A stretch of 64,000 nt of DNA from JAGVPT01 sp963717445 (GTDB taxonomy: Bacteria; Bacteroidota; Ignavibacteria; UBA10030; UBA8401), in NCBI GenBank assembly GCA_963717445.1, contig OY970334.1, forward strand, positions 1,116,001 through 1,180,000, written 5' to 3'. The notes under the pieces are model-generated. The model worked only from the letters and a program-made list of their open reading frames with translations, was not told the origin of the DNA and did not search any database. The translations under genes were made by a program, and so were the position numbers. This document shows, piece after piece, positions 52,462 to 61,617 of this stretch; position 1 is the first letter of the stretch; each line of letters opens with the position of its first letter.

Positions 52462-53379
52462 TTACCCGATTTTCTTCCGTTTATTCAGATATTGAAACAG
52501 CGCAGTATCAAACGGCATCTCCGTATCGAGAAGGATATAGTCGATATTATTTTCCCTGCATTCCCGTTTATACCGCTCAAGAAATGCTTGCATTTCTCTC
52601 TGATACGCCCGCTGGATATGATACGGCTGGGTCGCCAATTCTTCTGCCGTTTCAAGGTCCTTAAACACCGCGTCGCTGCCGAACGCGAATGATCGCTCGA
52701 ACGGGTCGAGCACGTGCATGACAAGAATATCGTGATGGTTATGCCGGAAATGTTTTAACGCCGCCATCACCTTGGCCGGGTCGTCAAACAAATCGCTGAC
52801 AACGATGATAAGCCCACGCCGTGTAATTCGCTCAGCCATTCGATGAAGCGACTGCGATGTCCCCGTCGTGTTTCCGGCTGAAAGGTTTTCCAACTCGATC
52901 AGAATTCTCCGGAGGTACGCTTTCGTTGCATGGGGCGGCAGGGTTAGCCTAATGCTCGCGTCGTACACCGTCAAACCGACTGCATCCCGCTGCTGCACCA
53001 TTAAATAGGAAAGAGCAGCAACCATGTACGAAGCGTATTCCAACTTTGAGATCCTTTTTCCGTTTCCCCTCTGCGACTTTTCGGAAGCAAACGACATGGA
53101 GGCACTAGCATCAAGAATGATGTGGGACTTAAGGTTGGTCTCTTCCTCGTATTGCTTGATGTAGTACCGGTCGGTTTTACCATAAACTTTCCAGTCTATG
53201 CTCCGGATTTCGTCTCCGGGCATATATTGCCGGTGTTCAGCAAATTCGACGCTGAAACCATGGTACGGACTCTTGTGCATCCCGGTGATGAATCCTTCCA
53301 CCACCATGCGGGCGCGAAGCTCCATGTTCGCCAGCTTCGAAACGACTTCAGGTTGAAGATATTTAAGCGCCTGTTCCAT
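52462..53379 (-). CDS. DUF58 domain protein (MoxR-associated vWA-like)
   Basis: A 305-residue protein of the DUF58 family, often found with MoxR AAA+ chaperones. The family block is HGFSVEFAEHRQYMPGDEIR, then SIDWKVYGKTDRYYIKQYEE. A von Willebrand-A-like part follows with ILDASASMSF (MIDAS DxSxS) and VVSDLFDD. It lacks membrane helices, unlike longer DUF58 proteins. No moxR gene lies in the window. It follows the TPR lipoprotein gene by 10 bp. Confidence 0.92.
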   Translation of the reverse strand: MEQALKYLQPEVVSKLANMELRARMVVEGFITGMHKSPYHGFSVEFAEHRQYMPGDEIRSIDWKVYGKTDRYYIKQYEEETNLKSHIILDASASMSFASEKSQRGNGKRISKLEYASYMVAALSYLMVQQRDAVGLTVYDASIRLTLPPHATKAYLRRILIELENLSAGNTTGTSQSLHRMAERITRRGLIIVVSDLFDDPAKVMAALKHFRHNHHDILVMHVLDPFERSFAFGSDAVFKDLETAEELATQPYHIQRAYQREMQAFLERYKRECRENNIDYILLDTEMPFDTALFQYLNKRKKIG

Positions 53380-53389
53380 GTTCCGAAAA

Positions 53390-53899
53390 TTACCTTCTCC
53401 TAGCCGGCTTTTTTGTTTTCACCGCAACGTCATTTTTCATGCCGATAATTTCATCGGGGGTCTTGCCGAGGTTGTCAAGCTCGAATTTTGCCGACGCCGC
53501 AAGGCTATGATCCGGGAATTTTGCGATGAAGTTTTGATATGCAACCCGCGCACTGTCGAACATTTGGAGGTTGTTGTTATATATAAAACCGACAAAAAAC
53601 ATTGCGAGCGGGGTTGATTTCAAATCCGGATATTTTTTCACGAATGCACTGTAATAATTCACAGCGGCGTGATAATCATGTTTACCATTATATGCTTGAC
53701 CGAGCATGAACAAGGCGGCGGGTGCGTTTTTTCCTTCCGGATATTCTGTGAGGATCGCCTGGCACATTTGAATAGTCGAATCGGTATTCGCGCTGGCTTG
53801 CAATTGTTCCACTCTTTGCCACATTTCATCTTCTGTCATTTTCGCGCAGCCGATAAGAAAAAGAACGCCGCAGGCAATGGCGCGTACCGTTAATTTCAT
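53390..53899 (-). CDS. TPR lipoprotein
   Basis: A protein of 169 residues with a lipoprotein signal (CGVLFLIGC at residues 10-18, cysteine at 18). Three or so TPR-like repeats follow: TDSTIQMCQAILTEYPEGKN, then YNGKHDYHAAVNYYSAFVKK, then DSARVAYQNFIAKFPDHSLA. The pattern resembles BamD/YfiO and YbgF repeats, but it is shorter than BamD. A strong AAGGAGAG lies before the ATG. It is anchored at the outer or inner membrane; its partner is unknown. Confidence 0.88.
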   Translation of the reverse strand: MKLTVRAIACGVLFLIGCAKMTEDEMWQRVEQLQASANTDSTIQMCQAILTEYPEGKNAPAALFMLGQAYNGKHDYHAAVNYYSAFVKKYPDLKSTPLAMFFVGFIYNNNLQMFDSARVAYQNFIAKFPDHSLAASAKFELDNLGKTPDEIIGMKNDVAVKTKKPARRR

Positions 53900-53934
53900 A
53901 ATCTCTCCTTGTTTAAAATAATGTACGTAATGTG

Positions 53935-55269
53935 TTATTGCTTCCTTCGCATCACCGCGGCAAAGAAACCGTCGGTCCCGTGGATGTGCGGCTTCAACCG
54001 AAAATAGCTCCCCTGCGAGAGCGATTCAAGCTGATACCGTCGAAGAATAATGGACGGCTCCATGATTTCAAACTGGGGATGCAAATCCAAAAACCTTTCA
54101 ACGATATCCTCGTTTTCAGATTTCATCATTGTGCAGGTTGAGTAAATCAACCTTCCATTTATTTTTACGCAGCGTCCATAATGGTTGAGAATACTCGATT
54201 GTTTGATATTCAATTCTGCAATCGACTCTGGGCTTACAGTCCATTTCATGCCGGGATTGCGGCGAAGCGTGCCGAGCCCGCTACACGGGGCATCAACAAG
54301 AACATTGTCGGCGGCATCGATAAGGTTTGCCGGAAGTTCACCCTCCTCAACTTTGCAAATGCGTATCGTATCGACGCCGCTGCGGCGGATGCGTTTACGC
54401 AATCCTTCCAGGCGGTAGGAGTTCGTATCGAGGGCAAAGATAACCCCGCGGTTTTTCATCAATGCCGCAAGCGCAAGAGATTTCCCTCCACCACCCGCAC
54501 ATGCGTCCACGACTTTCAACGTCGGCTTCGGGTCAACCAACAAGGACAGGATCTGACTTCCTTCGTCCTGAACTTCAAAAAATCCTTTTCGAAAAACGTC
54601 GAGCTGAAAAATGTTTATCTTCCGTCGCACAGTCAAACCGGCCTCGGAAAACTTGGTACGTTCAGTCTCAATATTTTCCTTTGCCAACGCATCCTGACAA
54701 TCTCCGATGCTCGCCTTCAACGTATTCACGCGGAGCGTCAGCGGAGCGGGCGTGTTCAGTGCAGCACACAGACGAACAGTTTCATCTTCCCCGTACTCCT
54801 TACACCATTCCTCAATCAACCATTCAGGAAAAGAATACAAAAGAGAAACGTGCTTTGTGTCATCACCATGGTGCTGAGATTTCCCTTCGAGTCCGTCGTT
54901 TTGGTCTTTTGCTTTATGGAGGCTGAACAGCAATGACTGCTGCTCAACAGGATCGGCCCCAAGTTCTTCAACCAATGTCTCTATTTTGTCGCCGCCAACG
55001 GTCGCCCGGTACACGAGGCACTGCAAAAACGTTGCTTGGCTGTCCGATGATCGAAGATTTTTTCCCCCCGATGTTTCGTGAAGCCACTCTATCCTTTTTT
55101 TGTGCCGGAGCATTCCATAAACGGTTTCAGCAATAAATCGGCGGTCGTGCGAACCGAGATACTTATGTGAACGAAAGAATATATCGATAGTGCTGTCGGC
55201 CGGATGTTCACTGCGAATGATGAGGTCATAGGCCTCGACGGTATGACCGATAAGCGAGGATTTTTTCAC
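53935..55269 (-). CDS. rsmB: 16S rRNA cytosine-967 C5-methyltransferase RsmB-like
   Basis: An rRNA methyltransferase of 444 residues. An N-terminal NusB-like helical part precedes a Rossmann methyltransferase domain: VDACAGGGGKSLALAALMKN (SAM motif), then NVLVDAPCSGLGTLRRNPGM (motif IV with the first catalytic cysteine) and RLIYSTCTMMKSENEDIV (second cysteine). Start is GTG. Only 3 bp separate it from the isoaspartyl peptidase gene, so coupling is likely. RsmF- or NSUN-type relatives are less likely given the NusB-like N-terminus. Confidence 0.9.
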   Translation of the reverse strand: MKKSSLIGHTVEAYDLIIRSEHPADSTIDIFFRSHKYLGSHDRRFIAETVYGMLRHKKRIEWLHETSGGKNLRSSDSQATFLQCLVYRATVGGDKIETLVEELGADPVEQQSLLFSLHKAKDQNDGLEGKSQHHGDDTKHVSLLYSFPEWLIEEWCKEYGEDETVRLCAALNTPAPLTLRVNTLKASIGDCQDALAKENIETERTKFSEAGLTVRRKINIFQLDVFRKGFFEVQDEGSQILSLLVDPKPTLKVVDACAGGGGKSLALAALMKNRGVIFALDTNSYRLEGLRKRIRRSGVDTIRICKVEEGELPANLIDAADNVLVDAPCSGLGTLRRNPGMKWTVSPESIAELNIKQSSILNHYGRCVKINGRLIYSTCTMMKSENEDIVERFLDLHPQFEIMEPSIILRRYQLESLSQGSYFRLKPHIHGTDGFFAAVMRRKQ

Positions 55270-55272
55270 GGA

Positions 55273-56181
55273 TTATACTTCAACGACGTCAGAATTCATT
55301 TCCGATGTTCGATATGCCCGAGCCATACGCGGTGTATTGAACGCGACAGCCGGAACGCCGCTCTTGTTCAAAACGATCACACCGCCGAAACCATCGGCCT
55401 TTTTTTCCAATTGCAGGATCGATTGCTTTGCCGCCGCCGCGGGATCGCCGCCGTTGTATTCCATCAAATCGATAAGTGTTTTTGCCAGCACAACTTTGAT
55501 GATCGCTTCACCCCAGCCTGTGCACGAGGCACCGCCAACGGAACTGTCCGCATACGTTCCACAGCCGATGAGAGGCGAATCGCCCACTCTGCCGGGATAC
55601 TTATTCGGAGTACCGCCGGTTGAAGTCCCGGAGGCAATCACGCCATTTTGGTCGACAGCAACCGCACCGACAGTGTCCTGCGGCTTCTTTTTTCTAAAAG
55701 CGTCCTTCGTGGAAACATTTTTTTTACTGCTCTGTACCCCCTTCCACCGCTCCAGCTCCCTGCCTACGAGCAAGTCATCTTTCGCACATTGGGTAATTCC
55801 ATGCTCTTTAGCGAACCTTACCGCCCCGTTGCCGGCAAGCAGGATGTGTTCACTCTTATCCATGATGATGCGGGCAAGAGAAATCGGATAGCGAATGTTT
55901 TGAACCGCAGCGACGGCACCAGCGCGAAACGTCGTCCCATCCATGATGCTTGCGTCGAGCTCGATTTCACCGATGGAGTTCACAAACGAACCCCGACCGG
56001 CATCGAAGGTCGTGTCGTCTTCCATGAAATTGATCGATTTCTCGACGGCTTGCACGGCACTCCCGCCGTTAGAAAGAATGTTCCAGCCGATTGCAAGTGC
56101 CTGCTGCACACCACTGCGGTGTGCGTCGACCAAATCGTCCGGAATATCCCAAGCACCGCCATGCACAATGAACGAGATCAT
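55273..56181 (-). CDS. Isoaspartyl peptidase / L-asparaginase (Ntn hydrolase)
   Basis: I start at MISFIVHGGAWDIP, giving 302 residues. Such enzymes cleave themselves to expose a threonine nucleophile and split isoaspartyl dipeptides or asparagine. The region is QDTVGAVAVDQNGVIASGTS, with the new N-terminal threonine in DTVGAVA. The stretch GDSPLIGCGTYADSSVGGAS fits the oxyanion/substrate loop. The upstream frame extends but overlaps the kinase gene. It lies 4 bp behind the response-regulator/kinase gene. Confidence 0.92.
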   Translation of the reverse strand: MISFIVHGGAWDIPDDLVDAHRSGVQQALAIGWNILSNGGSAVQAVEKSINFMEDDTTFDAGRGSFVNSIGEIELDASIMDGTTFRAGAVAAVQNIRYPISLARIIMDKSEHILLAGNGAVRFAKEHGITQCAKDDLLVGRELERWKGVQSSKKNVSTKDAFRKKKPQDTVGAVAVDQNGVIASGTSTGGTPNKYPGRVGDSPLIGCGTYADSSVGGASCTGWGEAIIKVVLAKTLIDLMEYNGGDPAAAAKQSILQLEKKADGFGGVIVLNKSGVPAVAFNTPRMARAYRTSEMNSDVVEV

Positions 56182-56185
56182 ACAA

Positions 56186-57316
56186 TCATTCCAATGGTAA
56201 GCTGAAATAGAAAGAACTGCCGATGTGCTCCCGACTTTCAACCCAAATTTTACCCCCATGTGCCTCAACAATATTTTTACAGATAGCGAGACCAAGGCCG
56301 GTCCCTTTTTCCCCAATGACCGCTGACGTTACAATCTGCCGATACTTGTCGAAAATAAAGGGAATTTCTTTTGCCGGAATTCCAATACCGTTATCTTTGA
56401 CACAGGTAACGACTGAGGGCTTTTCCATTCCGGCATTCTTTACGGCTATGTCCGCCTGCCGGGCGCTCTGCACCGTTACAGCGATCTCGCCGTGCTCGCC
56501 CGTAAACTTGATGCCGTTCATGAGGAGATTCTCCATGACCTGTTCAATCTTTGCCTGATCGGCCATAACGGAAATTGCACCCGCATCGTACGCTTTATGA
56601 AGGGTAATGGATTTTTTCATCGCAAGAGGTTTCATTTGCATCAGTGTGTGGTCAATTGTCCTCTGTAAATCTATGGGGTGCTTGTTAAGCGTCACATACT
56701 CCGATTCGAGTTTGGACAGATCGAGAATATCGTTAATAAGGTCGAGCATTTGCTCACTCGCCTTCTCGATCGTTTGCAGCATTTCGTCTTTGTCTTGTTC
56801 GTTGAGGTTTTTCTCTTCCATCATTAATTGCGTAAACGCCCGGACTGCAGTGAGCGGTCCGCGAAGGTCGTGTACTAACATTGAAAAAAAATCGGATTGG
56901 AGCTCCTTCACTTTTCTTTCAGCCATCGTCATCCGTAAAATGGATTTGACGCGAACGATAAGCTCGTTAGTATCAATCGGCTTCACAAGATATTCGTTCA
57001 CTCCAAGGTTAAACCCGCGTTCCATGGAGTGAGAGTCACGCATGAAGCCGGTAAGAAAAATAACAGGGAGGTCTTTCGTCTTCTTGTGGACGCGGATGCG
57101 GGAAAGCGTTTCAAACCCGTCTAATCCCGGCATGAGAATATCGAGGAGAACGAGGTCAATTTTTTCTTTCTCCAATATGGCAAGCCCTTCTTCTCCCGCC
57201 GCTGCCCGGAACACCTTGTATTTCTCATGCGCAAGCACTACGGCTAATGGTTCAACGCTTGATATTTCATCGTCTATGATCAGGATCGAATACGTTTCTT
57301 GAGGCGGCTCTTTCAT
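56186..57316 (-). CDS. Response regulator-histidine kinase hybrid
   Basis: A soluble 376-residue protein with an N-terminal receiver domain (IIDDE near 14, phospho-acceptor aspartate in LVLLDILMPGLDGF, lysine in EYLVKPID). A kinase core follows: FFSMLVHDLRGPLTAVRAFT (H box), VMENLLMNGIKFTGEHGEI (N box), DNGIGIPAKEIPFIFDKYRQ (G1) and GEKGTGLGLAICKNIVEAHG (G2). No membrane helix is present, so it probably relays signals from another kinase or senses in the cytoplasm. It heads the operon with rsmB and DUF58. Confidence 0.94.
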   Translation of the reverse strand: MKEPPQETYSILIIDDEISSVEPLAVVLAHEKYKVFRAAAGEEGLAILEKEKIDLVLLDILMPGLDGFETLSRIRVHKKTKDLPVIFLTGFMRDSHSMERGFNLGVNEYLVKPIDTNELIVRVKSILRMTMAERKVKELQSDFFSMLVHDLRGPLTAVRAFTQLMMEEKNLNEQDKDEMLQTIEKASEQMLDLINDILDLSKLESEYVTLNKHPIDLQRTIDHTLMQMKPLAMKKSITLHKAYDAGAISVMADQAKIEQVMENLLMNGIKFTGEHGEIAVTVQSARQADIAVKNAGMEKPSVVTCVKDNGIGIPAKEIPFIFDKYRQIVTSAVIGEKGTGLGLAICKNIVEAHGGKIWVESREHIGSSFYFSLPLE

Positions 57317-57390
57317 GGTGAGCTAAAATAGAAAAATTGCGCTGGAATTGCAAGGCGACCGAATGCGCCGGAGACATGCCATCATAACGC

Positions 57391-57417
57391 AAAAAGCCAG
57401 ATCGACTCTGGCTTTTT
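57391..57417 (-). terminator. Bidirectional intrinsic terminator
   Basis: AAAAAGCCAGA and TCTGGCTTTTT form an 11-bp stem with a 5-nt loop, followed by T residues on the plus strand and preceded by A residues. On the minus strand it closes the small zinc-ribbon gene, 24 bases after its stop. Confidence 0.8.
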
Positions 57418-57440
57418 TGCAGCTCGGATGCAGCGGTGGC

Positions 57441-57689
57441 TCAATGACTGTGTACGACGTTGATAACGTGGCCGCACATTGCGCATCTGACCTCCTGCCT
57501 ATCAATATTGTGAAATTGTTTCTCGATGTACCGGAGGCCCAAAAAAAGGATGAAAGAGAATATCATAAACAATTCGAACGGCAATACAAAGAGGGAAACG
57601 CCAAAAGATATAATGACCAGCGACGTTAGGGCAAACAATGTGATAAAGCTTTTTCGATGAACCATCGCACCACATTTCGGACAATCCAT
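57441..57689 (-). CDS. Small zinc-ribbon membrane protein
   Basis: An 82-residue protein. The N-terminal MDCPKCGAMVHRKSF and the C-terminal EVRCAMCGHVINVVHSH give CxxC pairs that can together bind one zinc. Between them are two hydrophobic stretches (about 15-32 and 35-52). The protein is reminiscent of CXXC_20_CXXC-type small proteins, whose function is unknown. It is a single-gene unit. Confidence 0.8.
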   Translation of the reverse strand: MDCPKCGAMVHRKSFITLFALTSLVIISFGVSLFVLPFELFMIFSFILFLGLRYIEKQFHNIDRQEVRCAMCGHVINVVHSH

Positions 57690-57972
57690 ATTTCATTCCT
57701 CACTCATGTGGAAAAGATTTTCAAATCAATCTGCATATATATATCAACTACGCGTGAACGGTGTTGTGATTTCAGTCATCCATCTTCATGAAGTGTGATG
57801 TGTATTCACTACGGTGAAGTCGCTGTTTTTTGCGACGGATTCCTCCAAAAAAAATATTTGCATGTTTCTTGAATGCACAGCAGACATTCTATCACCAGCG
57901 GCGAAGAGCACATGTCAATAACGGTACTCCAATCTACATTGCCTTTGGAGCGCAATTTTCTTAATTTTACAG

Positions 57973-60753
57973 ATGATTAAGATACGACGTTTCATGAACA
58001 ATCCCATTTTGCTGAAACTCCGCTCAATCTTCAGATTTTGTTTTTATTTTTCCCTTCTCGCAGCATCAGTGCTGCATGCCCAAAGTACGATTACGGTTCA
58101 TCCACAATTTGTCGAATACACCGGTAACCGACGTGACATCATTCCACTAAAAAGGATTAAAAGGCCGAAAATTGCTCTGGTTTTAAGCGGCGGAGGTTCG
58201 CGGGGCGTAACGCATGTGGGCGTTCTCAAAGCACTGGAAAAATACCACATCCCGATCGATCTTATCGTTGGAACGAGCATCGGCAGTCTCGTCGGCGGAC
58301 TCTACGCGTCAGGATATTCAGCCGAACAATTACAAACCGTCGTCGACACAACCAATTGGTCGGAAGTTCTTTCGTTTGCCGACGAAGCAGACCGAACAGA
58401 CTTATTTGTCGGTCAAAAACAAGCGGCCGACCGAAATTTACTTACTATTCGGTTCGACGGCCTCACACCCGTCATTCCTTCTTCCCTCTCCAATGGACAA
58501 CGGCTCACGACATTCATCAACCAGTTAACCCTTCAAGGCATTTACCATCCTAATCGGTCTTTCGACGATCTAAAAATTCCATTCCGTGCAGTTTCCACCG
58601 ATCTGGTTTCTGGAAAAAGAGTTGTGTTGAGCTCCGGGAATTTCGCCGAAGCGATTCGCGCGAGCATCTCTATTCCCCTCTTGTTCAGCCCGATAAAAAG
58701 AGATTCGATGGAGCTCACCGACGGCGGTCTTATCTCAAATATTCCCGTTGAAGTCGCCAGCGAAATGAACATGGATATCATTATTGCCGTCGACGTTTCC
58801 AGCCCACTCCTAAATGTTCACGAATTGAATGCGCCGTGGGAAATTGCTGACCAAATTATCAATATTATGGCCCAACTGCCGAATAAACAATCGCTCGAAA
58901 AAGCAACCGTCGTTATTAAACCTGATTTAGGAGGGCACCTTGCGTCGGATTTCTCCGGTCTCGATTCACTCATCAAAAGCGGAGAAGCGGCTGCCACTGC
59001 GATGATGCCGGCGTTATTAGACAGTATTCAAAAGAAACAATCGATCGACTATTTCTCCGGGCCTGATGTCGATCAACTTTCATTCAAAATATCCTACGTC
59101 AGCTTTCAGGGCTCCGACTTTCCCCGGAATGTAAAAGCCGATCTGAGTGCGTTGACCACGCGCGAAAAAGTCACTATCAGCCTCATCAAAGAAAAAGTTT
59201 CTTCACTATATTCGCTGGGCAGTTACAGAGACGCGTACGCAGAAGTCACCCTTCGTGATTCGACCGCTACCGTAAAATTTGTAGACGTTCCAAACCCGGA
59301 AATTCTCTCCGTCGAAATCACCGGCGATTCGGTCATCGCGAAGGAAGATCTCCTCCCGCTTGTCAACCAGTTAAAGAACAAAGCGGCGAATTCCGACAGT
59401 ACACAATCGGCGTTGGACGGTATTCTCGCGTTGTACCGGGATAGAGGATATTCGCTTGCCCGGATTCAATCCGTCCAATTGGATTCCTCACAGGGCATCC
59501 TGCGAATCGCCATCGACGAGGGAGTGATTTATCACTTGACTGTGGAAGGAACGACGAAGTCGCGGGATTGGGTGATAAGGAGGGAACTCCCCTTTACTGT
59601 CGGAGATATTTTCACGGTATCGAACGCCCAGCAAGCGATCACCAATCTTATGGCGACAAATTTATTCGACCAGGTATTAATTGACGTCCGATACATCGGA
59701 GACAAATCGGACATCGTCATCAAAGCAACGGAAAAAAAATCGGAGCTGGCGGGCGTTGGGCTGCGCATCGACAACGAACGCGGTGTACAGCCTACTCTCG
59801 AACTTCGCGATGAAAATTTTCTCGGTGCCGCTACGGAGCTTGGCGCGTATTTTGGCGGCGGTCTGCGGAATCGAAAGTATCTCGTAGAATTCAAGGCGAA
59901 CCGCATTTTTAATTCGTACTACACCTTCAACTTAAATTCTTTTTATGATTTGAAAGATATCTATACCTATGACAACGATCCTTCAATTCAATCCCCTACA
60001 TCGTTCAACAGAGTGCGCGTAGGAGAATACCGCCAGGTAGAAGACGGCGGATCGTTTTCGCTTGGAAGTCAAGTCGAGCGGCTTGGGAACGTTACTGCGG
60101 AATACCGTTTGGGCCTGGATCAAATACTGTCCTTGTCAGGTAGAGGATATTCGACGGATAAGTTCACGCTTCAGACTCTCAAGCTTTCATCTACCATCGA
60201 CACGCAGGATCAATTTCCCTTTCCCCGTTCAGGCTCATTGATGAATGTCAGTTGGGAAACGGCTTCATCCATCGGTGCGGGAGAAATCGGCTATTCAAAA
60301 CTGTTCTTCTCGTACGAATGGTTCTCGACGTATTTCGGGGGGCAAACACTTCATCCGAAAATCGTTTTCGGCTTCGGGGATCAAACGCTCCCGCTCTCAC
60401 AGCAGTTTTATCTCGGGGGAGAAGATTCCTTCTACGGGCTCAATGAAGACGATTCGCGTGGAAGGCAGGTTTTCGTCATTAACGTGGAATACCGTGCGTT
60501 GCTCCCTGTAAAGATTTTCTGGGATACGTACTTCAGTGCTCGTTACGACTTCGGATCGATTTGGCCGCAGCAGCAAAATATCAGCCTACGTGACCTTCAT
60601 CATGGAATCGGCGCCGGATTTGCCGTCGACACACCGGCCGGTAAAGCGAGCTTTTCCGTTGGGAGAAGCTTTTACGTTCGGAGGGATTTGTTGACGCAGC
60701 CGTTGAGCCTCGGCCCGGTCCTCGCATATTTTTCATTCGGATATCCGTTGTAG
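57973..60753 (+). CDS. Patatin-like phospholipase fused to POTRA-like region and Omp85 barrel
   Basis: A 926-residue outer-membrane protein. A signal segment (about 8-36, ending LHAQ) is followed by a patatin lipase domain: ALVLSGGGSRGVTHVGVLKA (oxyanion loop), then VGTSIGSLVGGLYASG with the nucleophile serine in GTSIG, and LTDGGLISNIPVEVASEM with the catalytic aspartate in DGG. POTRA-like repeats follow (about 390-590) with PEILSVEITGDSVIAKEDLL and YHLTVEGTTKSRDWVIRREL. A surface-antigen barrel ends the protein, with RGRQVFVINVEYRALLPVKI and the final LAYFSFGYPL. This is type V-like (PlpD) architecture. The second ATG, 7 codons in, is an alternative start. Confidence 0.93.
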   Translation: MIKIRRFMNNPILLKLRSIFRFCFYFSLLAASVLHAQSTITVHPQFVEYTGNRRDIIPLKRIKRPKIALVLSGGGSRGVTHVGVLKALEKYHIPIDLIVGTSIGSLVGGLYASGYSAEQLQTVVDTTNWSEVLSFADEADRTDLFVGQKQAADRNLLTIRFDGLTPVIPSSLSNGQRLTTFINQLTLQGIYHPNRSFDDLKIPFRAVSTDLVSGKRVVLSSGNFAEAIRASISIPLLFSPIKRDSMELTDGGLISNIPVEVASEMNMDIIIAVDVSSPLLNVHELNAPWEIADQIINIMAQLPNKQSLEKATVVIKPDLGGHLASDFSGLDSLIKSGEAAATAMMPALLDSIQKKQSIDYFSGPDVDQLSFKISYVSFQGSDFPRNVKADLSALTTREKVTISLIKEKVSSLYSLGSYRDAYAEVTLRDSTATVKFVDVPNPEILSVEITGDSVIAKEDLLPLVNQLKNKAANSDSTQSALDGILALYRDRGYSLARIQSVQLDSSQGILRIAIDEGVIYHLTVEGTTKSRDWVIRRELPFTVGDIFTVSNAQQAITNLMATNLFDQVLIDVRYIGDKSDIVIKATEKKSELAGVGLRIDNERGVQPTLELRDENFLGAATELGAYFGGGLRNRKYLVEFKANRIFNSYYTFNLNSFYDLKDIYTYDNDPSIQSPTSFNRVRVGEYRQVEDGGSFSLGSQVERLGNVTAEYRLGLDQILSLSGRGYSTDKFTLQTLKLSSTIDTQDQFPFPRSGSLMNVSWETASSIGAGEIGYSKLFFSYEWFSTYFGGQTLHPKIVFGFGDQTLPLSQQFYLGGEDSFYGLNEDDSRGRQVFVINVEYRALLPVKIFWDTYFSARYDFGSIWPQQQNISLRDLHHGIGAGFAVDTPAGKASFSVGRSFYVRRDLLTQPLSLGPVLAYFSFGYPL

Positions 60754-60795
60754 AAAAGGCTCGGCGCTTTTTGAAGTCGGTACTGCCTTGTGTAC

Positions 60796-61587
60796 TTACA
60801 ATAACCCCCTTGTCATTCCCCCATCCACACTGATGGTGGCCCCCGTTATAAAGCTCGAGCGCGATGACGCAAGAAACGCGACAACGTCTGCAATCTCCTG
60901 CGGCGTACCGTACCGGCCGAGTGGAATTTCCTTTGCCTGGAGGTTCATATATTCCTGAACGGAAATATTCGCTTTCGAAGAACGAACCCGCGAAATTTCT
61001 TCCTGCCGTTTGGTCATCACAAACCCGGGACAAACCGTGTTGATGAGAATTCCATCCCTTGCATACTGCGCGGAAAGAACTTTGTGTAAACCGATCAGTC
61101 CGGGACGCAGGGTCGATGATATTACCAATTCCTGAATCGGTTGTTTACCGACAATCGAGTTGATCGTAATAATTCTTCCCCATCGTTGCTTTTGCATGAA
61201 CGGAATCACTGCTCTCGTCAATCGAATTGCACTCATCATCGTGAGTTGCACTCCCTTCTCCCAATTGTCGTCGGAAAGGCGGTCAAATGTTTCAACCGGC
61301 GGTCCGCCCGCATTGTTGACAAGAACGTGGATTGTTCCAAATTTTTTTACAACAACTTGAACCAACTTTTTAACTTCTACTGCCTTACTGACATCCGTAG
61401 GCACAGGAAAGACTTCAGCTTTTGTTTTCGCCGAAATCTCTTTTGCAGCAACCGTAAGTAATTTTTTATCCCGTGCGCAAATAACAACCACTGCCCCTTC
61501 GCCTGCTAATGTTTCTGCTATCGCCCTTCCTAAGCCTTGGCTCGACGCTGCAACCAAAGCAATTTTATTTTGCAAGCCAAAATCCAT
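60796..61587 (-). CDS. SDR-family protein resembling 3-oxoacyl-ACP reductase, atypical active site
   Basis: A 263-residue short-chain dehydrogenase-like protein. The cofactor loop reads ALVAASSQGLGRAIAETLAG and the next block LVNNAGGPPVETF. In the catalytic stretch INSIVGKQPIQELVISSTLR, then PGLIGLHKVLS, the usual YxxxK tyrosine is absent: the position holds S or T. The end, VDGGMTRGLL, is normal for FabG relatives. Enzymes of this subgroup exist in many genomes, but their reaction is not settled. AAGGAG precedes the ATG. It is not linked to other fatty-acid genes here. Confidence 0.85.
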   Translation of the reverse strand: MDFGLQNKIALVAASSQGLGRAIAETLAGEGAVVVICARDKKLLTVAAKEISAKTKAEVFPVPTDVSKAVEVKKLVQVVVKKFGTIHVLVNNAGGPPVETFDRLSDDNWEKGVQLTMMSAIRLTRAVIPFMQKQRWGRIITINSIVGKQPIQELVISSTLRPGLIGLHKVLSAQYARDGILINTVCPGFVMTKRQEEISRVRSSKANISVQEYMNLQAKEIPLGRYGTPQEIADVVAFLASSRSSFITGATISVDGGMTRGLL

Positions 61588-61617
61588 GATAGAACTCCTT
61601 CCTTTTTTCCAATGGCA

